From contig OZ021729.1 of the NCBI GenBank assembly GCA_963978545.1, forward strand, positions 15,031,501-15,095,500: DNA of 64,000 bases, given 5' to 3'. The stretch is from Linyphia triangularis. Taxonomy: Eukaryota; Arthropoda; Arachnida; Araneae; Linyphiidae. How positions within the stretch are numbered: position 1 is the stretch's first letter; every line of letters begins with the position of its first letter. This document shows positions 50,701-56,330 of the stretch, piece after piece. The position numbers and the translations under genes are program-made. The notes beneath the pieces were generated by a model. That model worked only from the letters and a program-made list of their open reading frames with translations, searched no databases and was not told the origin of the DNA.

Positions 50701-51508
50701 CGACTTCACTTTTTGGACCTCATCGAACATCATTCTGAATTTTGTTTAGAAATTGGAGAAAAGTGAGTAGATTATGAATCCACTGGTCTGCCGTGACAAA
50801 AATGGCCGAAACTGGTCAAAATTCAACTTTGAATAAGTTGAACTAAATCCAATTGCGAAATGCGCCATAACTTGCCAAATAATGAGTATTTTTTTTTTTT
50901 TTTTTTTTTTTGGTAACCCTCACTCTTTAATTTTTTCAATTAAGAAGGTTGCAGACGATTCGGATGTGTGGCTATGGCTTACTTGCATCTTTCACAAATG
51001 AGCCAAGTTGGCAGTAAACATTACGTCGCTGATGACGTAACTGATGTCGCCAATTCGGCTTACTTTTAAAAGATACAAGTTTTCCGAGTCAAGAGATCAG
51101 AAATCGTTTGCGCTTTTTCTCATTGAAAGACAAAATGCAGTGGGTTGCCAGACGAAAAAGTTTGTTCTCTTTTTGGCAAGTTATGACATATTTGGCAATA
51201 GGATTTTAGTTCAACTAATTCAAAGTCGATTTTTGATCAGTTTCGGCCATTTATGCCACGGCAGACCAGTGGATTCGTAATCTACTCACTTTTCACCAAT
51301 TTCTATAAAAAATTCAGAATGATGTGCGATGGGGTCGAAAAATTGCAGCCGCCTCTCGGACTAAAAGGATTTATAGTAAAAACTTTGTTTTTATGGGTTA
51401 GTTTTTGTAAATGAACAATAAACCTTACTTACTGTCAAAGCACACAAACATAGACGGGAGGAACAGAAGTGCTGCCCCAAACAGCAGCGCCTGCGCAGAA
51501 CTAGTCAT
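3688..51508 (-). CDS. LDLa/EGF modular receptor gene, 5' part (8 exons, open at the left edge)
   Basis: Spliced by hand: 51508-51433, 30379-30257, 22850-22728, 21935-21816, 17506-17387, 14140-13901, 5638-5525, 3840-3688. All junctions are GT-AG and phase 1, giving 1,069 nt, 356 residues and no stop. Order: signal peptide (1-25), LDLa (31-66), EGF-like (71-106), LDLa (111-145), LDLa (153-187), LDLa pair (193-267), EGF-like (271-304), LDLa (307-344), then a basic proline-rich linker. LDLa modules are calcium-dependent, disulfide-locked ligand-binding units of cell-surface receptors for lipoproteins and other cargo. Each module here has six cysteines and an acidic calcium box. LRP proteins put a YWTD propeller before an EGF like that of exon 3; none was found. 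Because every exon is phase 1-1, skipped exons would not show as frame breaks. No transmembrane part lies in the window. Family assignment is firm; the subfamily is unknown. Confidence 0.88.
3899..4483. mobile_element. Foldback mariner relic (two inverted transposase tails)
   Basis: Two inverted arms of about 290 bp meet near 4195. The minus arm (4286-3969) translates to a mariner C-terminal region with YSPDLAP, which carries the last catalytic aspartate of the D,D34D triad, and the ending [13 protein letters not shown]. The plus arm repeats it as a mirror image. The N-terminal half is missing, so the element is dead. It lies in intron 7. Confidence 0.75.
4484..5524. other. Intron 7 remainder, no gene recognised
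   Basis: Holds a TA-rich tract near 4508-4530, a T run at 5281-5295 and a C-rich run at 5333-5353. A 112-codon open frame at 4637-4975 has no recognisable motif and no sister copy, so it is not called as a gene. Confidence 0.4.
5525..5638 (-). CDS. Exon 7: EGF-like module 2
   Basis: Encodes residues 268-305 with cysteines at 271, 276, 280, 289, 291 and 304. The spacing and the [13 protein letters not shown] segment resemble the first EGF after a ligand-binding LDLa cluster in LRP-type proteins. The acceptor is ttttcccag and the donor G|gtaagt. In LRPs a second, calcium-binding EGF and a propeller normally follow; here the next exon found is another LDLa. Confidence 0.85.
   Translation of the reverse strand, partial: VIFVTPQTALRIVGDHLKVLNVSVIRDLNFKKTTKLA
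5921..6012 (-). repeat. 3' fragment of SINE family B
   Basis: The reverse complement matches the 3' half of the SINE at 53657-53834, including gaatccacgttaagctgta and a later tattgtgcata-like stretch. The tRNA-like head is absent (5'-truncated). Confidence 0.55.
6362..6696. mobile_element. hAT-type MITE (CATCGATATAG), copy 1
   Basis: 335 bp with an inverted repeat of about 34 bp starting catcgatatagataaacaac. Flanked by the 8-bp duplication atcacccc (6354-6361 and 6697-6704). CA...TG ends and 8-bp duplications fit hAT. Confidence 0.82.
7088..8099 (+). mobile_element. Helentron-like non-autonomous element
   Basis: The 5' part has the phrase ccgattttaatcaaatttgc after a short AT-rich start, and the 3' end reads cgcgtggccgcttctgctag. 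Both are hallmarks of arthropod Helentron-type (rolling-circle) elements. There are no inverted repeats and no clear target duplication. The other arm of the host Tc1 element (near 9040) retains the uninterrupted target, tctatagtacaat, so the borders can be read directly. It carries an internal minisatellite at 7351-7780. Confidence 0.7.
7351..7780. repeat. 107-bp minisatellite, four units
   Basis: Units begin caatttaatggcatgtg at about 7351, 7458, 7564 and 7671 and differ by a few bases. The array is internal to the Helentron-like element, a usual feature of non-autonomous members of that group. Confidence 0.85.
8100..8800 (+). pseudogene. Degenerate Tc1-like transposase
   Basis: Discontinuous translation recovers Tc1 family landmarks: [20 protein letters not shown] (helix-turn-helix to catalytic linker) near 8285-8350, and [14 protein letters not shown] near 8705-8745, corresponding to the conserved GGGSVMVWGCM block. 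There are several stops and frameshifts plus a SINE insertion at 8461-8636. Non-functional. Confidence 0.65.
8461..8636 (-). mobile_element. SINE family A copy in the Tc1-like element
   Basis: Full-length tRNA-derived SINE in reverse orientation, flanked by the 11-bp duplication gttatggtcag (8450-8460 and 8637-8647). It shows the head ccgaccaaacggtatagtgg and the tail acaaccaac typical of the family. Confidence 0.85.
8833..9045 (-). pseudogene. Tc1-like transposase fragment, inverted arm
   Basis: The reverse strand reads [15 protein letters not shown] then [17 protein letters not shown], equivalent to the stretch coded at 8115-8260 in the left arm. The best-preserved copy of this part of the transposase in the element, but only about 65 codons long. 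Confidence 0.55.
9463..10700. repeat. Dispersed repeat X, right part
   Basis: Right of the Tc1-like insertion the text resumes a repeat whose left part is at 6181-6263. Both parts align with 28905-29330 (cgttttggaac, then cataactctcgaa, then ttacgatgctcaaattt). The region 10120-10650 adds several ccggaagt motifs. No coding sequence recognised. Confidence 0.5.
10790..11121. mobile_element. hAT-type MITE, copy 2
   Basis: Opposite orientation to copy 1. Flanked by the 8-bp duplication atttctat (10782-10789 and 11122-11129). 332 bp. Confidence 0.82.
11537..11871. mobile_element. hAT-type MITE, copy 3
   Basis: Same orientation as copy 1, 335 bp, flanked by the 8-bp duplication gttttgag (11529-11536 and 11872-11879). 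The text between copies 2 and 3 (11130-11528) shows no gene. Confidence 0.82.
12297..13873. mobile_element. Foldback element split by a solo LTR
   Basis: The left arm (12297-12620) is mirrored by 12730-12965 and, after an interruption, by 13793-13873. Paired phrases include gcgcatgcaaaaac with its complement, and gttctactgaacg with cgttcagtagaac. The interruption holds a short dispersed repeat and the LTR at 13047-13786. The central 110 bp is single copy. No transposase. Confidence 0.65.
13047..13786 (-). mobile_element. Solo LTR, sense orientation to the receptor gene
   Basis: On the minus strand it begins tgttacgaatttttgt and ends cacgcaaca (TG...CA). A TATATAAG box lies about two-thirds of the way in. 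It is flanked by catat, offset by one base, consistent with a 5-bp duplication. The same LTR is at 21952-22663. No gag, pol or env sequence is attached. Its poly(A)-signal position reads AATACA instead of the AATAAA of the other copy. Confidence 0.7.
13901..14140 (-). CDS. Exon 6: LDLa modules 4 and 5
   Basis: A 240-nt exon coding residues 188-267 as two fused LDLa modules. The first has [15 protein letters not shown] and the second [15 protein letters not shown], each with six cysteines. The acceptor is cctttccag and the donor G|gtaatt. It is more GC-rich than its surroundings, which makes it stand out. A near-perfect palindrome starts 61 bp upstream. The fusion of two modules in one exon implies loss of an intron between them. 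Confidence 0.93.
14201..14930. repeat. Near-perfect 730-bp palindrome
   Basis: Arms of about 320 bp: aggcgtcttctcactttagg at the left and its complement ending at 14930. The loop is centred near 14560. It includes stretches such as gaaatttcggaaactatccg, mirrored at 14695-14715. Likely a foldback transposon; no target duplication is evident. Confidence 0.8.
14982..15874. mobile_element. TTAA-flanked GGGGGTCC element, copy 2
   Basis: Inverted relative to copy 1 (2927-3634). The right end abuts TTAA (15875-15878); the left flank is changed to GTAA. A SINE at 15061-15238 accounts for its extra length. Confidence 0.7.
15061..15238 (+). mobile_element. SINE family A copy in the TTAA element
   Basis: tRNA-like head with A box (tagtggttagcg) and B box (ggtttgagtcc, one change from consensus). 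Flanked by the 14-bp duplication catacattcctgaa at 15047-15060 and 15239-15252. Confidence 0.87.
15975..16851. mobile_element. GAGAGGCGAC MITE, copy 2, carrying a SINE
   Basis: Ends gtccgagaggcgac and gtcgcctctcagtc, flanked by TA on both sides (15973-15974, 16852-16853). A reverse-oriented SINE lies at about 16204-16384. Confidence 0.8.
16204..16384 (-). mobile_element. SINE family A copy in the MITE
   Basis: Full-length reverse copy from ggttggttgttttcag to tttggtcggc. The flanks share only cccactgc, so the duplication is short or eroded. Confidence 0.8.
16852..17386. other. Intron 5, no gene recognised
   Basis: Contains a T run (16907-16923) between ggcga-rich patches resembling the LTR family, and an A run near 17064-17080. 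Nothing else recognised. Confidence 0.4.
17387..17506 (-). CDS. Exon 5: LDLa module 3
   Basis: Encodes residues 148-187. Cysteines are at 153, 160, 165, 172, 178 and 187. [15 protein letters not shown] is a textbook LDLa calcium cage with the aromatic residue (Trp) just before it. The acceptor is ctttccag; the donor gtaaat is acceptable but not perfect. Length is 120 nt, phase 1-1. Confidence 0.92.
17640..17992 (-). mobile_element. Possible LTR fragment of a second family
   Basis: On the minus strand a tataaaaag box precedes gctcgcgagagaattggg and a GC-richer stretch, like the promoter part of an LTR. No second copy in the window, so this is tentative. Confidence 0.25.
17993..18219. mobile_element. 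TTAA-type MITE, copy 2
   Basis: Right end gtgtaaagggttaa with an intact TTAA; left end reads TTAT. Shares tttagtgtgaaaattc-like text with 50252-50472. Confidence 0.6.
18230..21700. mobile_element. Possible TTAA element with a nested CACTGGGG element
   Basis: Outer ends pair as ttaaccctttgcactcgta (18230) and its complement with one mismatch (21700), both at TTAA. A second inverted pair lies inside: cactggggtatttgc near 18705 and gcaaataccccagtg near 21305, extending about 34 bp with few mismatches. The interior is AT-rich and mostly unreadable as protein. Could be one element with subterminal repeats or two nested ones. Confidence 0.4.
20459..20700 (+). pseudogene. Decayed fragment of a transposon-borne protein
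   Basis: A 65-codon frame contains [20 protein letters not shown], followed after a frameshift by [11 protein letters not shown]. This resembles, from memory only, a protein repeatedly annotated in arthropod genomes with a motif like PIGQLSEEAQEARNK. It lies inside the CACTGGGG inverted pair, consistent with a transposon origin. Frame broken. Confidence 0.25.
21816..21935 (-). CDS. Exon 4: LDLa module 2
   Basis: Encodes residues 108-147 (40 aa). Cysteines are at 111, 118, 124, 131, 137 and 145, with a calcium box [13 protein letters not shown]. The acceptor is aaatttcag and the donor G|gtatga. Only 16 bp separate this acceptor from the end of the solo LTR that fills intron 3, so the branch point may lie inside LTR sequence. 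Confidence 0.9.
21952..22663 (+). mobile_element. Solo LTR filling intron 3, antisense to the gene
   Basis: Same family as 13047-13786, opposite orientation. It runs from ttttacgaatttttgtatat to cacgcaaca and has ctatataag and an AATAAA signal near 22600. With 16 bp on one side and 64 bp on the other, it accounts for 712 of the 792 bp of the intron between exons 3 and 4. Confidence 0.75.
22728..22850 (-). CDS. Exon 3: EGF-like module 1
   Basis: Encodes residues 67-107 with cysteines at 71, 78, 82, 91, 93 and 106. The NGGCSHQC and CACPTG motifs are characteristic of EGF modules that follow a YWTD propeller in LRP-type receptors. The acceptor is tttgcag and the donor A|gtaagt. In LRPs such a module closes a propeller, but here the exon found before it is an LDLa. 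A solo LTR begins 64 bp downstream and a MITE lies 88 bp upstream, so the exon sits in a narrow gap between mobile DNA. Confidence 0.85.
22939..23606. mobile_element. GAGAGGCGAC MITE, copy 3
   Basis: 668 bp, ends gactgagaggcgac and gtcgcctctcggac, flanked by TA (22937-22938, 23607-23608). Starts 88 bp upstream of exon 3. Confidence 0.85.
23609..24275. other. Intron 2 stretch, no gene recognised
   Basis: A-rich runs near 23661-23688 and 24180-24193. Around 23890-24010 there is a dispersed repeat also seen at 50041-50110 (shared catactgcgccaaacaa-like phrase). Confidence 0.4.
24276..24457 (-). mobile_element. SINE family A copy
   Basis: Reverse full-length copy flanked by the 13-bp duplication aattaaagtttag (24263-24275 and 24458-24470). 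Confidence 0.88.
24626..25386 (+). repeat. Three-copy SINE array with 276-bp period
   Basis: SINE copies at 24641-24816, 24921-25092 and 25197-25372 alternate with two nearly identical spacers (24817-24920, 25093-25196). The outer left flank cctgaacttgtttgg recurs at the start of each spacer, and the outer right flank ccataagagattta recurs at the end of each spacer. These are the target duplications of two original insertions. The middle SINE has the 5' features of the third (ccaaacgg start, gaggatgc) and the 3' features of the first (aatacgaatacaac). Confidence 0.92.
25387..28904. other. Intron 2 core, no gene recognised
   Basis: Very AT-rich. Searched by eye on the minus strand for cysteine-rich or YWTD-type exons because a propeller is expected here; none was seen. 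A possible TTAA-bounded end occurs at 28875-28894 (gcccgatgctaaaaggttaa). Short open frames at 26811-26993 and 28406-28594 show no recognisable motif. Confidence 0.4.
28905..29330. repeat. Dispersed repeat X, uninterrupted copy
   Basis: Contains a tgtctgtctgtgtgtttg stretch followed by cataactctcgaac and gatgttcaaatttggc. It aligns with both sides of the Tc1-like insertion (6181-6263 and 9463 onward). Confidence 0.5.
29880..30214. mobile_element. hAT-type MITE, copy 4, beside exon 2
   Basis: 335 bp, flanked by the 8-bp duplication gtattttg (29872-29879 and 30215-30222). It ends 42 bp downstream of the exon 2 donor in gene direction. Same orientation as copy 2. Confidence 0.83.
30257..30379 (-). 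CDS. Exon 2: LDLa module 1
   Basis: Encodes 41 residues (26-66) with six cysteines at 31, 38, 44, 51, 57 and 66. The calcium-box segment reads [13 protein letters not shown], with the expected acidic ligands. The acceptor follows a pyrimidine run (tttctttctag); the donor is gttagt, weaker than its neighbours. The exon is symmetrical (phase 1-1, 123 nt), like classical LDLa exons. A hAT MITE ends 41 bp past the donor and a TA-flanked MITE begins 38 bp from the acceptor. Confidence 0.88.
30420..31067. mobile_element. GAGAGGCGAC MITE, copy 4
   Basis: Ends gtccgagaggcgat and gtcgcctctcagtc, flanked by TA (30418-30419, 31068-31069). Starts about 40 bp from the exon 2 acceptor. Confidence 0.83.
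31068..31506. other. Gap between two MITEs
   Basis: An inverted-looking pair, ggggttcgaacccagcc at 31255 and ctcgaaccccgacgcatcc at 31335, may be remnants of a tRNA-like or foldback element. No gene. Confidence 0.35.
31507..32143. mobile_element. GAGAGGCGAC MITE, copy 5
   Basis: TA on the left (31505-31506); the right end is eroded (cctctcggac, with the preceding gcagtcg lost). Confidence 0.78.
32144..33229. other. Intron 1 stretch, no gene recognised
   Basis: AT-rich text with no repeat borders or coding signal that I can support. Confidence 0.4.
33230..33864 (+). mobile_element. Tc/mariner-type element, ITR TACAGGGTGTCAC, copy 1
   Basis: Inverted repeats of about 88 bp at both ends. Inside, 33391-33651 is an open C-terminal part of a transposase with [20 protein letters not shown], the block carrying the last catalytic aspartate of Tc/mariner-like enzymes, and a terminal GANFEHLL. 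The N-terminal two thirds are deleted, so it depends on another copy. Higher GC than its surroundings, suggesting recent arrival. Confidence 0.8.
33865..34716. other. Intron 1 stretch before the SINE array
   Basis: A tRNA-like B-box phrase occurs reversed near 34290 (ggctcgaaccc), perhaps a SINE scrap. A 104-codon frame at 34395-34709 has no recognisable motif and is not called. Confidence 0.35.
34731..34911 (+). mobile_element. Founder SINE 1 at the left array border
   Basis: Keeps gtggttag in the A box (dispersed form) and gcgatagata near its 3' end. Flanked by ccttcctatttttt at 34717-34730 and 34912-34925, a 14-bp target duplication. B box ggttcgagtcc intact. Confidence 0.88.
36168..39182. 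mobile_element. 3,015-bp ITR element in a SINE unit, copy 1
   Basis: Starts catacatgtgatt and ends aatcacatgtatg, a perfect 13-bp inverted repeat. Flanked by aatgac (36162-36167, 39183-39188), which occurs once in an uninterrupted SINE, so this is a 6-bp target duplication. A third copy of the terminal motif lies at 38785-38800, and aattcgcggatttccgc repeats near the right end. Degenerate ~290-bp repeats occur at 37450, 37738 and 38035. A SINE scrap lies near 37543-37611. No transposase was found; superfamily uncertain. Confidence 0.8.
42145..45159. mobile_element. 3,015-bp ITR element, copy 2
   Basis: Same insertion point in the same SINE unit and same 6-bp flanks as copy 1, so it arose by the 5,977-bp duplication and not by a second transposition. 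Confidence 0.85.
48794..48969 (+). mobile_element. Last unit, 3' half of founder SINE 2
   Basis: Ends aacaaccaa and is followed by ccctaagaagtg, the second founder's target duplication, then single-copy DNA. It has gcgccagata at the 3' end, unlike founder 1. Confidence 0.85.
48982..49400. other. Single-copy DNA right of the array
   Basis: Holds an A run at 49091-49109. No gene recognised. Confidence 0.4.
49401..49924. mobile_element. Element with ITR ATGGACAATTCCCGCA
   Basis: Left end atggacaattcccgca, right end tgcgggaattgtccat; 524 bp. The fragment at 1-66 is another copy. Interior includes a GC-richer middle without an open frame of note. Class unknown. Confidence 0.7.
49925..50690. other. 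Intron 1 stretch with a TTAA MITE
   Basis: 50041-50160 is a dispersed repeat (ggttggttggagtttaacgg). 50252-50472 is a TTAA-bounded MITE (ttaaccctttgcgctcgaa ... gagggttaa). No gene. Confidence 0.5.
50252..50472. mobile_element. TTAA-type MITE, copy 3
   Basis: Both TTAA sites intact. Inside, it shares cactaggtttgatgtgga-like text with 18060-18080 and gaaatgtctctagttgc-like text with the reverse of 1340-1360. Confidence 0.68.
50691..51361. mobile_element. GAGAGGCGAC MITE, copy 6
   Basis: Flanked by TA (50689-50690, 51362-51363). It ends 71 bp downstream of the exon 1 donor. Confidence 0.83.
51433..51508 (-). CDS. Exon 1: start codon and signal peptide
   Basis: The ATG is at 51508-51506. The 25 codons have a short polar start (MTSSAQ) followed by a hydrophobic stretch of Ala, Leu, Phe, Pro and Val ending VCFD, which is a typical secretory signal. 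The donor A|gtaagt sits at 51433/51432. The last base joins the first two of exon 2 to give Lys26. The 5' UTR continues upstream to an undetermined start site. Intron 1 is about 21 kb. A short hydrophobic ORF alone would be weak; the consensus donor and exact phase match to an LDLa exon support it. Confidence 0.75.
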
Positions 51509-52104
51509 TCAGTAACTCTTAGAAATTGTCGTCAATTTGCTATCAATATTGGTGAGCGGCTACCGATGACTGTAAATGTTTGAAATCAGAGTGGGGAAAG
51601 TGGAGATTAGGGTTAAATAAAAACTAAAAAGCGAAGATAACAGAGTGAAAAGGGATAAACACTGACTTTAATTGGACAGCGATGTGATGACTCTAAACAA
51701 GTACCGAAAGTTTATTATTCTATCGAGAAAGAAAAGCACCCGACTGCTGATGAACTAAAATAAAAAAATAAAAAATATTGCTCTGTAAGGATTTATTCAA
51801 CAGTCAAAGTGAAAGTGATAGTAAGCAAATAATATTGAAAATCTGGCCGTGACTTGTGTTATAATTTTTGCAAAATAATATAAACCCATAACAACAAAGT
51901 TTTTAATATAAATCCTTTATATGCATCGTCAATTTTTATATTCATTATAACACAGCGCCGATTCTGTAAACAGCGTGTGCTTGGTGTTTGTATCTAATTT
52001 TAATTTTAATCAGCAAAATGATGTTTCAAAATTTATTTATTAAAATGAACATGGATTTATCACTTATATCATAACATCTTTTATTTATTCTGATTAAAAC
52101 AATT
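51509..52104. other. Upstream region of the receptor gene
   Basis: Presumably contains the 5' UTR and core promoter on the minus strand, but no convincing TATA box or initiator stands out. Confidence 0.3.
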
Positions 52105-52106
52105 TT

Positions 52107-52138
<32 letters not shown>

Positions 52139-52140
52139 TT
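52105..52140. repeat. (TTTA)n microsatellite
   Basis: About nine tetranucleotide repeats. Confidence 0.9.
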
Positions 52141-52416
52141 AAAACGATTTTGGAAAAAGGAAAGAGTTTCTTCAATGGTCGGTTAAATACTATTTTAGAG
52201 CGATTGGATGAAGTCAAGTTGGTTTATTAGTATTCAGTAAAAGAAGCCTTTCAGTGACAGTAACAGCCCCACAATTTTATGGAATGTATTGTCATTGACA
52301 TCGAATCTATCTGCCAAGTTTCAGCCCGATTGGATGACTGCAAGGGGGTTAATTTGGCGTCCGCAGATTTGCCCGCCATCGGCAAACCCACAAAGTCGAA
52401 GTTAATATAAAGGATT

Positions 52417-53057
<641 letters not shown>

Positions 53058-53089
53058 TACATTATTTTGATTCATGCACAGTGTGGCCT

Positions 53090-53400
53090 CATGGGGAAAA
53101 CCTAGGTTTACCATTTCTAGCATCAAAAAGTGTGCTATGGTCCGTCTACTAGTCAGTGAACCCAAACGGTCCTTTTTCCAGAATTCTTTAGTTTTGCAGG
53201 ACTTTTAGATGGTTTTTCACTATCAGATACTCACCAATTTTTTTTGTCGACAAATCCGTCCAAATGGGCGCAGTTTGGCCCTTGCACCTAATAAATATGA
53301 AAACAAAAACAACCGTCCAAATGAAATTGGGCCTCGTCGGTAAAACATTCATACACGTCATCAAATTCACTCCCAACAATTAATTTTGCAAACTGGTTTA
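53090..53400 (-). pseudogene. Fragment of a Tc/mariner-type transposase
   Basis: Discontinuous minus-strand reading gives TDEAQFHLDG near 53330 and DGFVDKKNW near 53240. This matches the conserved DEAxFxLxGxVNxxNxR-type block around the first catalytic aspartate. Frames are broken. It adjoins the element at 52523-53057 but may be from another family. Confidence 0.5.
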
Positions 53401-53460
53401 ATTCGAATTCCATACCTGTCTATGTAATGTACGACTTGTCTCTTCTTTCCTGTCTCACTG

Positions 53461-53640
53461 CACCAAACGGTATAGTGGTTAGCATGCTGTCTTCTAGACC
53501 GCGAGGTTGCGGGTTCGAGTCCCGTGTTTGGCATGGGTGTTTGTAAATGTATGTTGGTTTGTTAAAATGACGAAATGTTTCGGCGCATTATAGCCCTCGT
53601 GATGCTGACGGCGCCAGATAATCTGAATACAACCAACCAA
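53461..53640 (+). mobile_element. SINE family A copy
   Basis: 180 bp flanked by the exact 12-bp duplication cctgtctcactg (53449-53460 and 53641-53652). B box ggttcgagtcc intact. Confidence 0.9.
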
Positions 53641-53656
53641 CCTGTCTCACTGTTTC

Positions 53657-53834
53657 ATGGCCTACCTGATGGCTGTGGGTTAACACTCTAGTTTCGCAAG
53701 CCAAAAGTGCCGAGTTCGAATCCCGGATAAGGCTTGAACATTCGTTGTGGTTCTGAATCCACGTTAAGCTGTAGGTCCTGATCAAATGTTATTGTGCATA
53801 AGAATAAGTATTTGAGCGCACGAATGAAACCAAA
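53657..53834 (+). mobile_element. SINE family B, full copy
   Basis: A second tRNA-derived family: B box gagttcgaatccc with an A-box-like tgatggctgtggg upstream, then a gaatccacgttaagctgta body. Flanked by the 11-bp duplication ctcactgtttc (53646-53656, 53835-53845), which overlaps the right duplication of the preceding SINE. Confidence 0.8.
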
Positions 53835-54302
53835 CTCACTGTTTCGCTGTTATGCCCCCTTCCCCCACACGATAACTTTGGTCAATATCGATGTAGAATG
53901 TTATACAACGGCCGTTGGATGCTGATATTAGCCAATCTCACTCAATGCTGGCTAAATATATACAGTGGGTACAAAAAGTATTTTCACACATACATTTTTG
54001 TCCACAATTTATAAGAAAATGCATTAAGAAATACAAAAATTGGCATTTTAAAAATAGAATAAGCTTATTCATTTAAATTATTTACAAAAAATACAATGAT
54101 ATTAGTAAAAACACCTTTTTTTGCAACAATATTAAAATATCTCATGTCAAAAAAGTATTTGCACACTCAACTCAACTTTAGCAAACTTGCATTTCTATGC
54201 TAATTATTTGACAGTCATCCCGCAGGAAATAACATACGTAAGACGACTATAAAAGGAGGTGTTGTCGAAACGTTATCAGTTGATTGTCGATTTCAAAATG
54301 TA

Positions 54303-55848
54303 ATGGCACCTAACAAATCTGAATTACCGATTTCGTTGCGAGAAAAAATTATTTCTCTACGTGAAAATGGCCTAAGTTATCGAGAAATAGGTAAAAAAAA
54401 AAGTAAATGTTTGCTTCTCTACTGTTCGGTTGTTATAAAACGTCATAAAGAAAGATAGACTGAGAGGCGACTGCAATTTTTGGACCTCATCGAACATCAT
54501 TCTGATTTTTTTTATAGAAATTAGAGAAAAGTGAGTAGATTACGAATCCACTGGTCTGCCGTGGCAAAAATGGCCGAAACTGGTTAAAAATCGACTTTTA
54601 ATAAGTTGAACTAAATCCAATTGCCAAATGAGCCATAACTTGCCAAATAATGAGCATTTTTTTTATTTGGTAACCCTCACTCTTTAATTATCAATTAAGA
54701 ATGTTGCAGAAGATTCAGATATCTGGCGACGGGGTCTACTTGCATCTATTAAAAGGGAGCCAAGTTGGCAATAAACATTACGTCACGGATGACGTAACTG
54801 ATGTCGCCAATTTGGCTTACTTTTAAAAGATACACATTTTCCAAGCCAGAAATCAAAAATCGTTTGCGCTTTTTCTCATTGAAAATCAAAATGCAGGGTT
54901 GCCAGACGAAAAAGTTTGTTATCTTTTTGGCAAGTTATGACATATTTGGCAATCGGATTTTAGTTCATCTCATTCCAAGTCGATTTTTAATCAGTTTCGG
55001 TCATTTTTGCCATGGCACACCAGTGGATTCCTAATCTACTCAGTTTTCTCAAATCTCTTTATAAAATTCAGAATGATGTTCGATGAGGTCCAAAAATTGC
55101 AGTCGCCTCTCGAACTAAGAGGATCTACATCAAATAACTTGCGCTCTGGAGGCACAAAGAAACTTTCACTGCGAATGAAGCGAAAAATCATAAGAGAAGC
55201 ATCGAAAAATCCATTTGTTAGTGCAATTACATTAGCCAATGATGTCGCTTCAACATCTGGAGTTCAAATCTGTGCCCAAAGTGTTCGAAATGTCCTGCAC
55301 GATGAGAGATCTCCAAGGAAAAAACCTCTCATAACTGAACGAAATAGACTGAAGAGACTTGAATTCGCTATGGAATATATCAATAAGCCAATTGATTTCT
55401 GGAAAAATGTCATATTCTCCGACGAGAGTAAGTTCAATATCTTTAAATCGGATGGCAGGAAATTAGTTTGGAGAAAACCTTGTACTGCTTTTCATACCAA
55501 AAATGTGTTACATACAGTTAAACATGGAGGAGGTTCTGTTATGATTTGGGGGTGCATGGCTAGCAAAGGAGTTGGTAATTTGTGTTTCATTGATGGGAAT
55601 ATGACAGCTCGAACCTATATTGATGTGTTGCGAGATAACTTGCCACAAAGTGCAATGAAATTGGGTATCAGTAATTCGTACTATTTTCAGCAAGACAATG
55701 ATCCCAAGCACACTGCCGGTATAACACGTATAGATAAAGCAGCCCTCGGGCGAGCAAATATCTCAATTCATCCCAACTTCATAACACGCATGTGATTGCT
55801 TTATAATGTACCCAGAAAACTTGCCACTCCACCACAATCACCAGACTA
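54303..55848 (+). pseudogene. Tc1-like transposase, broken
   Basis: The N-terminal helix-turn-helix region reads REKIISLRENGLSYREIG. One extra A in the A-run near 54400 shifts the frame. After the MITE, reading resumes at about 55118 and continues with SAITLANDV, FSDESKFNIF (first catalytic Asp), the block GGGSVMIWGCMASKG and QQDNDPKHTA (second catalytic Asp). A 52-bp insertion between two ATAACACG repeats (55721, 55781) then disrupts the protein, and the third catalytic block is cut off. Cannot be active. Confidence 0.85.
54458..55115. mobile_element. GAGAGGCGAC MITE, copy 7, inside the Tc1-like gene
   Basis: Flanked by TA (54456-54457, 55116-55117). Removing it rejoins the transposase reading, which defines its borders independently. 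Confidence 0.9.
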
Positions 55849-56330
55849 GGCCTGGGCGATGTTAACATTTCTGCATCGTGATATATCGAGAAGCAAACAT
55901 CACGATGTCACGATACATCGCGATGCTAACTATGTGTATATTTTTTTTTTACAAAATACTACAAAACAACATTTTCATAACACACGCTATATAGCCGAAA
56001 GTTATGCTTAATTAGCTTTGTAAAAGTTTATTAAATTCATTTTAATTTTTTATAGTTTTAGGAAGTTTATTTTAAATAACATGAGCAGCGACCGAACTAT
56101 TTTCAGCGAGATCCACAAAGCACCCAAGAGGGTATAAGCCGGTTATTATTATTATTATTATTTTGGTTTAATCCGGATTTTTCAATTTCTCTATCTTAAT
56201 GAAATTTTACTTTGTTATTTTACAGAGAAGGAGGGGGGCGGGGGGGGGGTGGAGGACAAGTGCACTTCCTGGCGGTGCACATGTTACTTTAGTTATTGGA
56301 TATTCTTAATCATTAAATCAAAAACATACT
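55849..56330. other. hAT-like terminal sequence and simple repeats
   Basis: Starts aggcctgggcgatgttaac with CGAT-rich text as in hAT termini. (ATT)n near 56145-56162; a G-rich tract (56226-56250) could form a quadruplex. Confidence 0.4.

Larger units (their letters stand above)
53961..55848 (+). mobile_element. Tc1-like transposon, 3'-truncated, split by a MITE
   Basis: Left terminus tacagtgggtacaaaaagta. Coding starts at 54303. A GAGAGGCGAC MITE sits at 54458-55115 at a TA. The sequence stops matching at 55848, just after the SPD of the last catalytic block, where CGAT-rich hAT-like text begins. Confidence 0.82.

Noticed and set aside
55007..55117. N-terminus of the 262-codon transposase frame
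   Set aside because: This part is translated from the inserted MITE; the genuine transposase reading starts after 55117.
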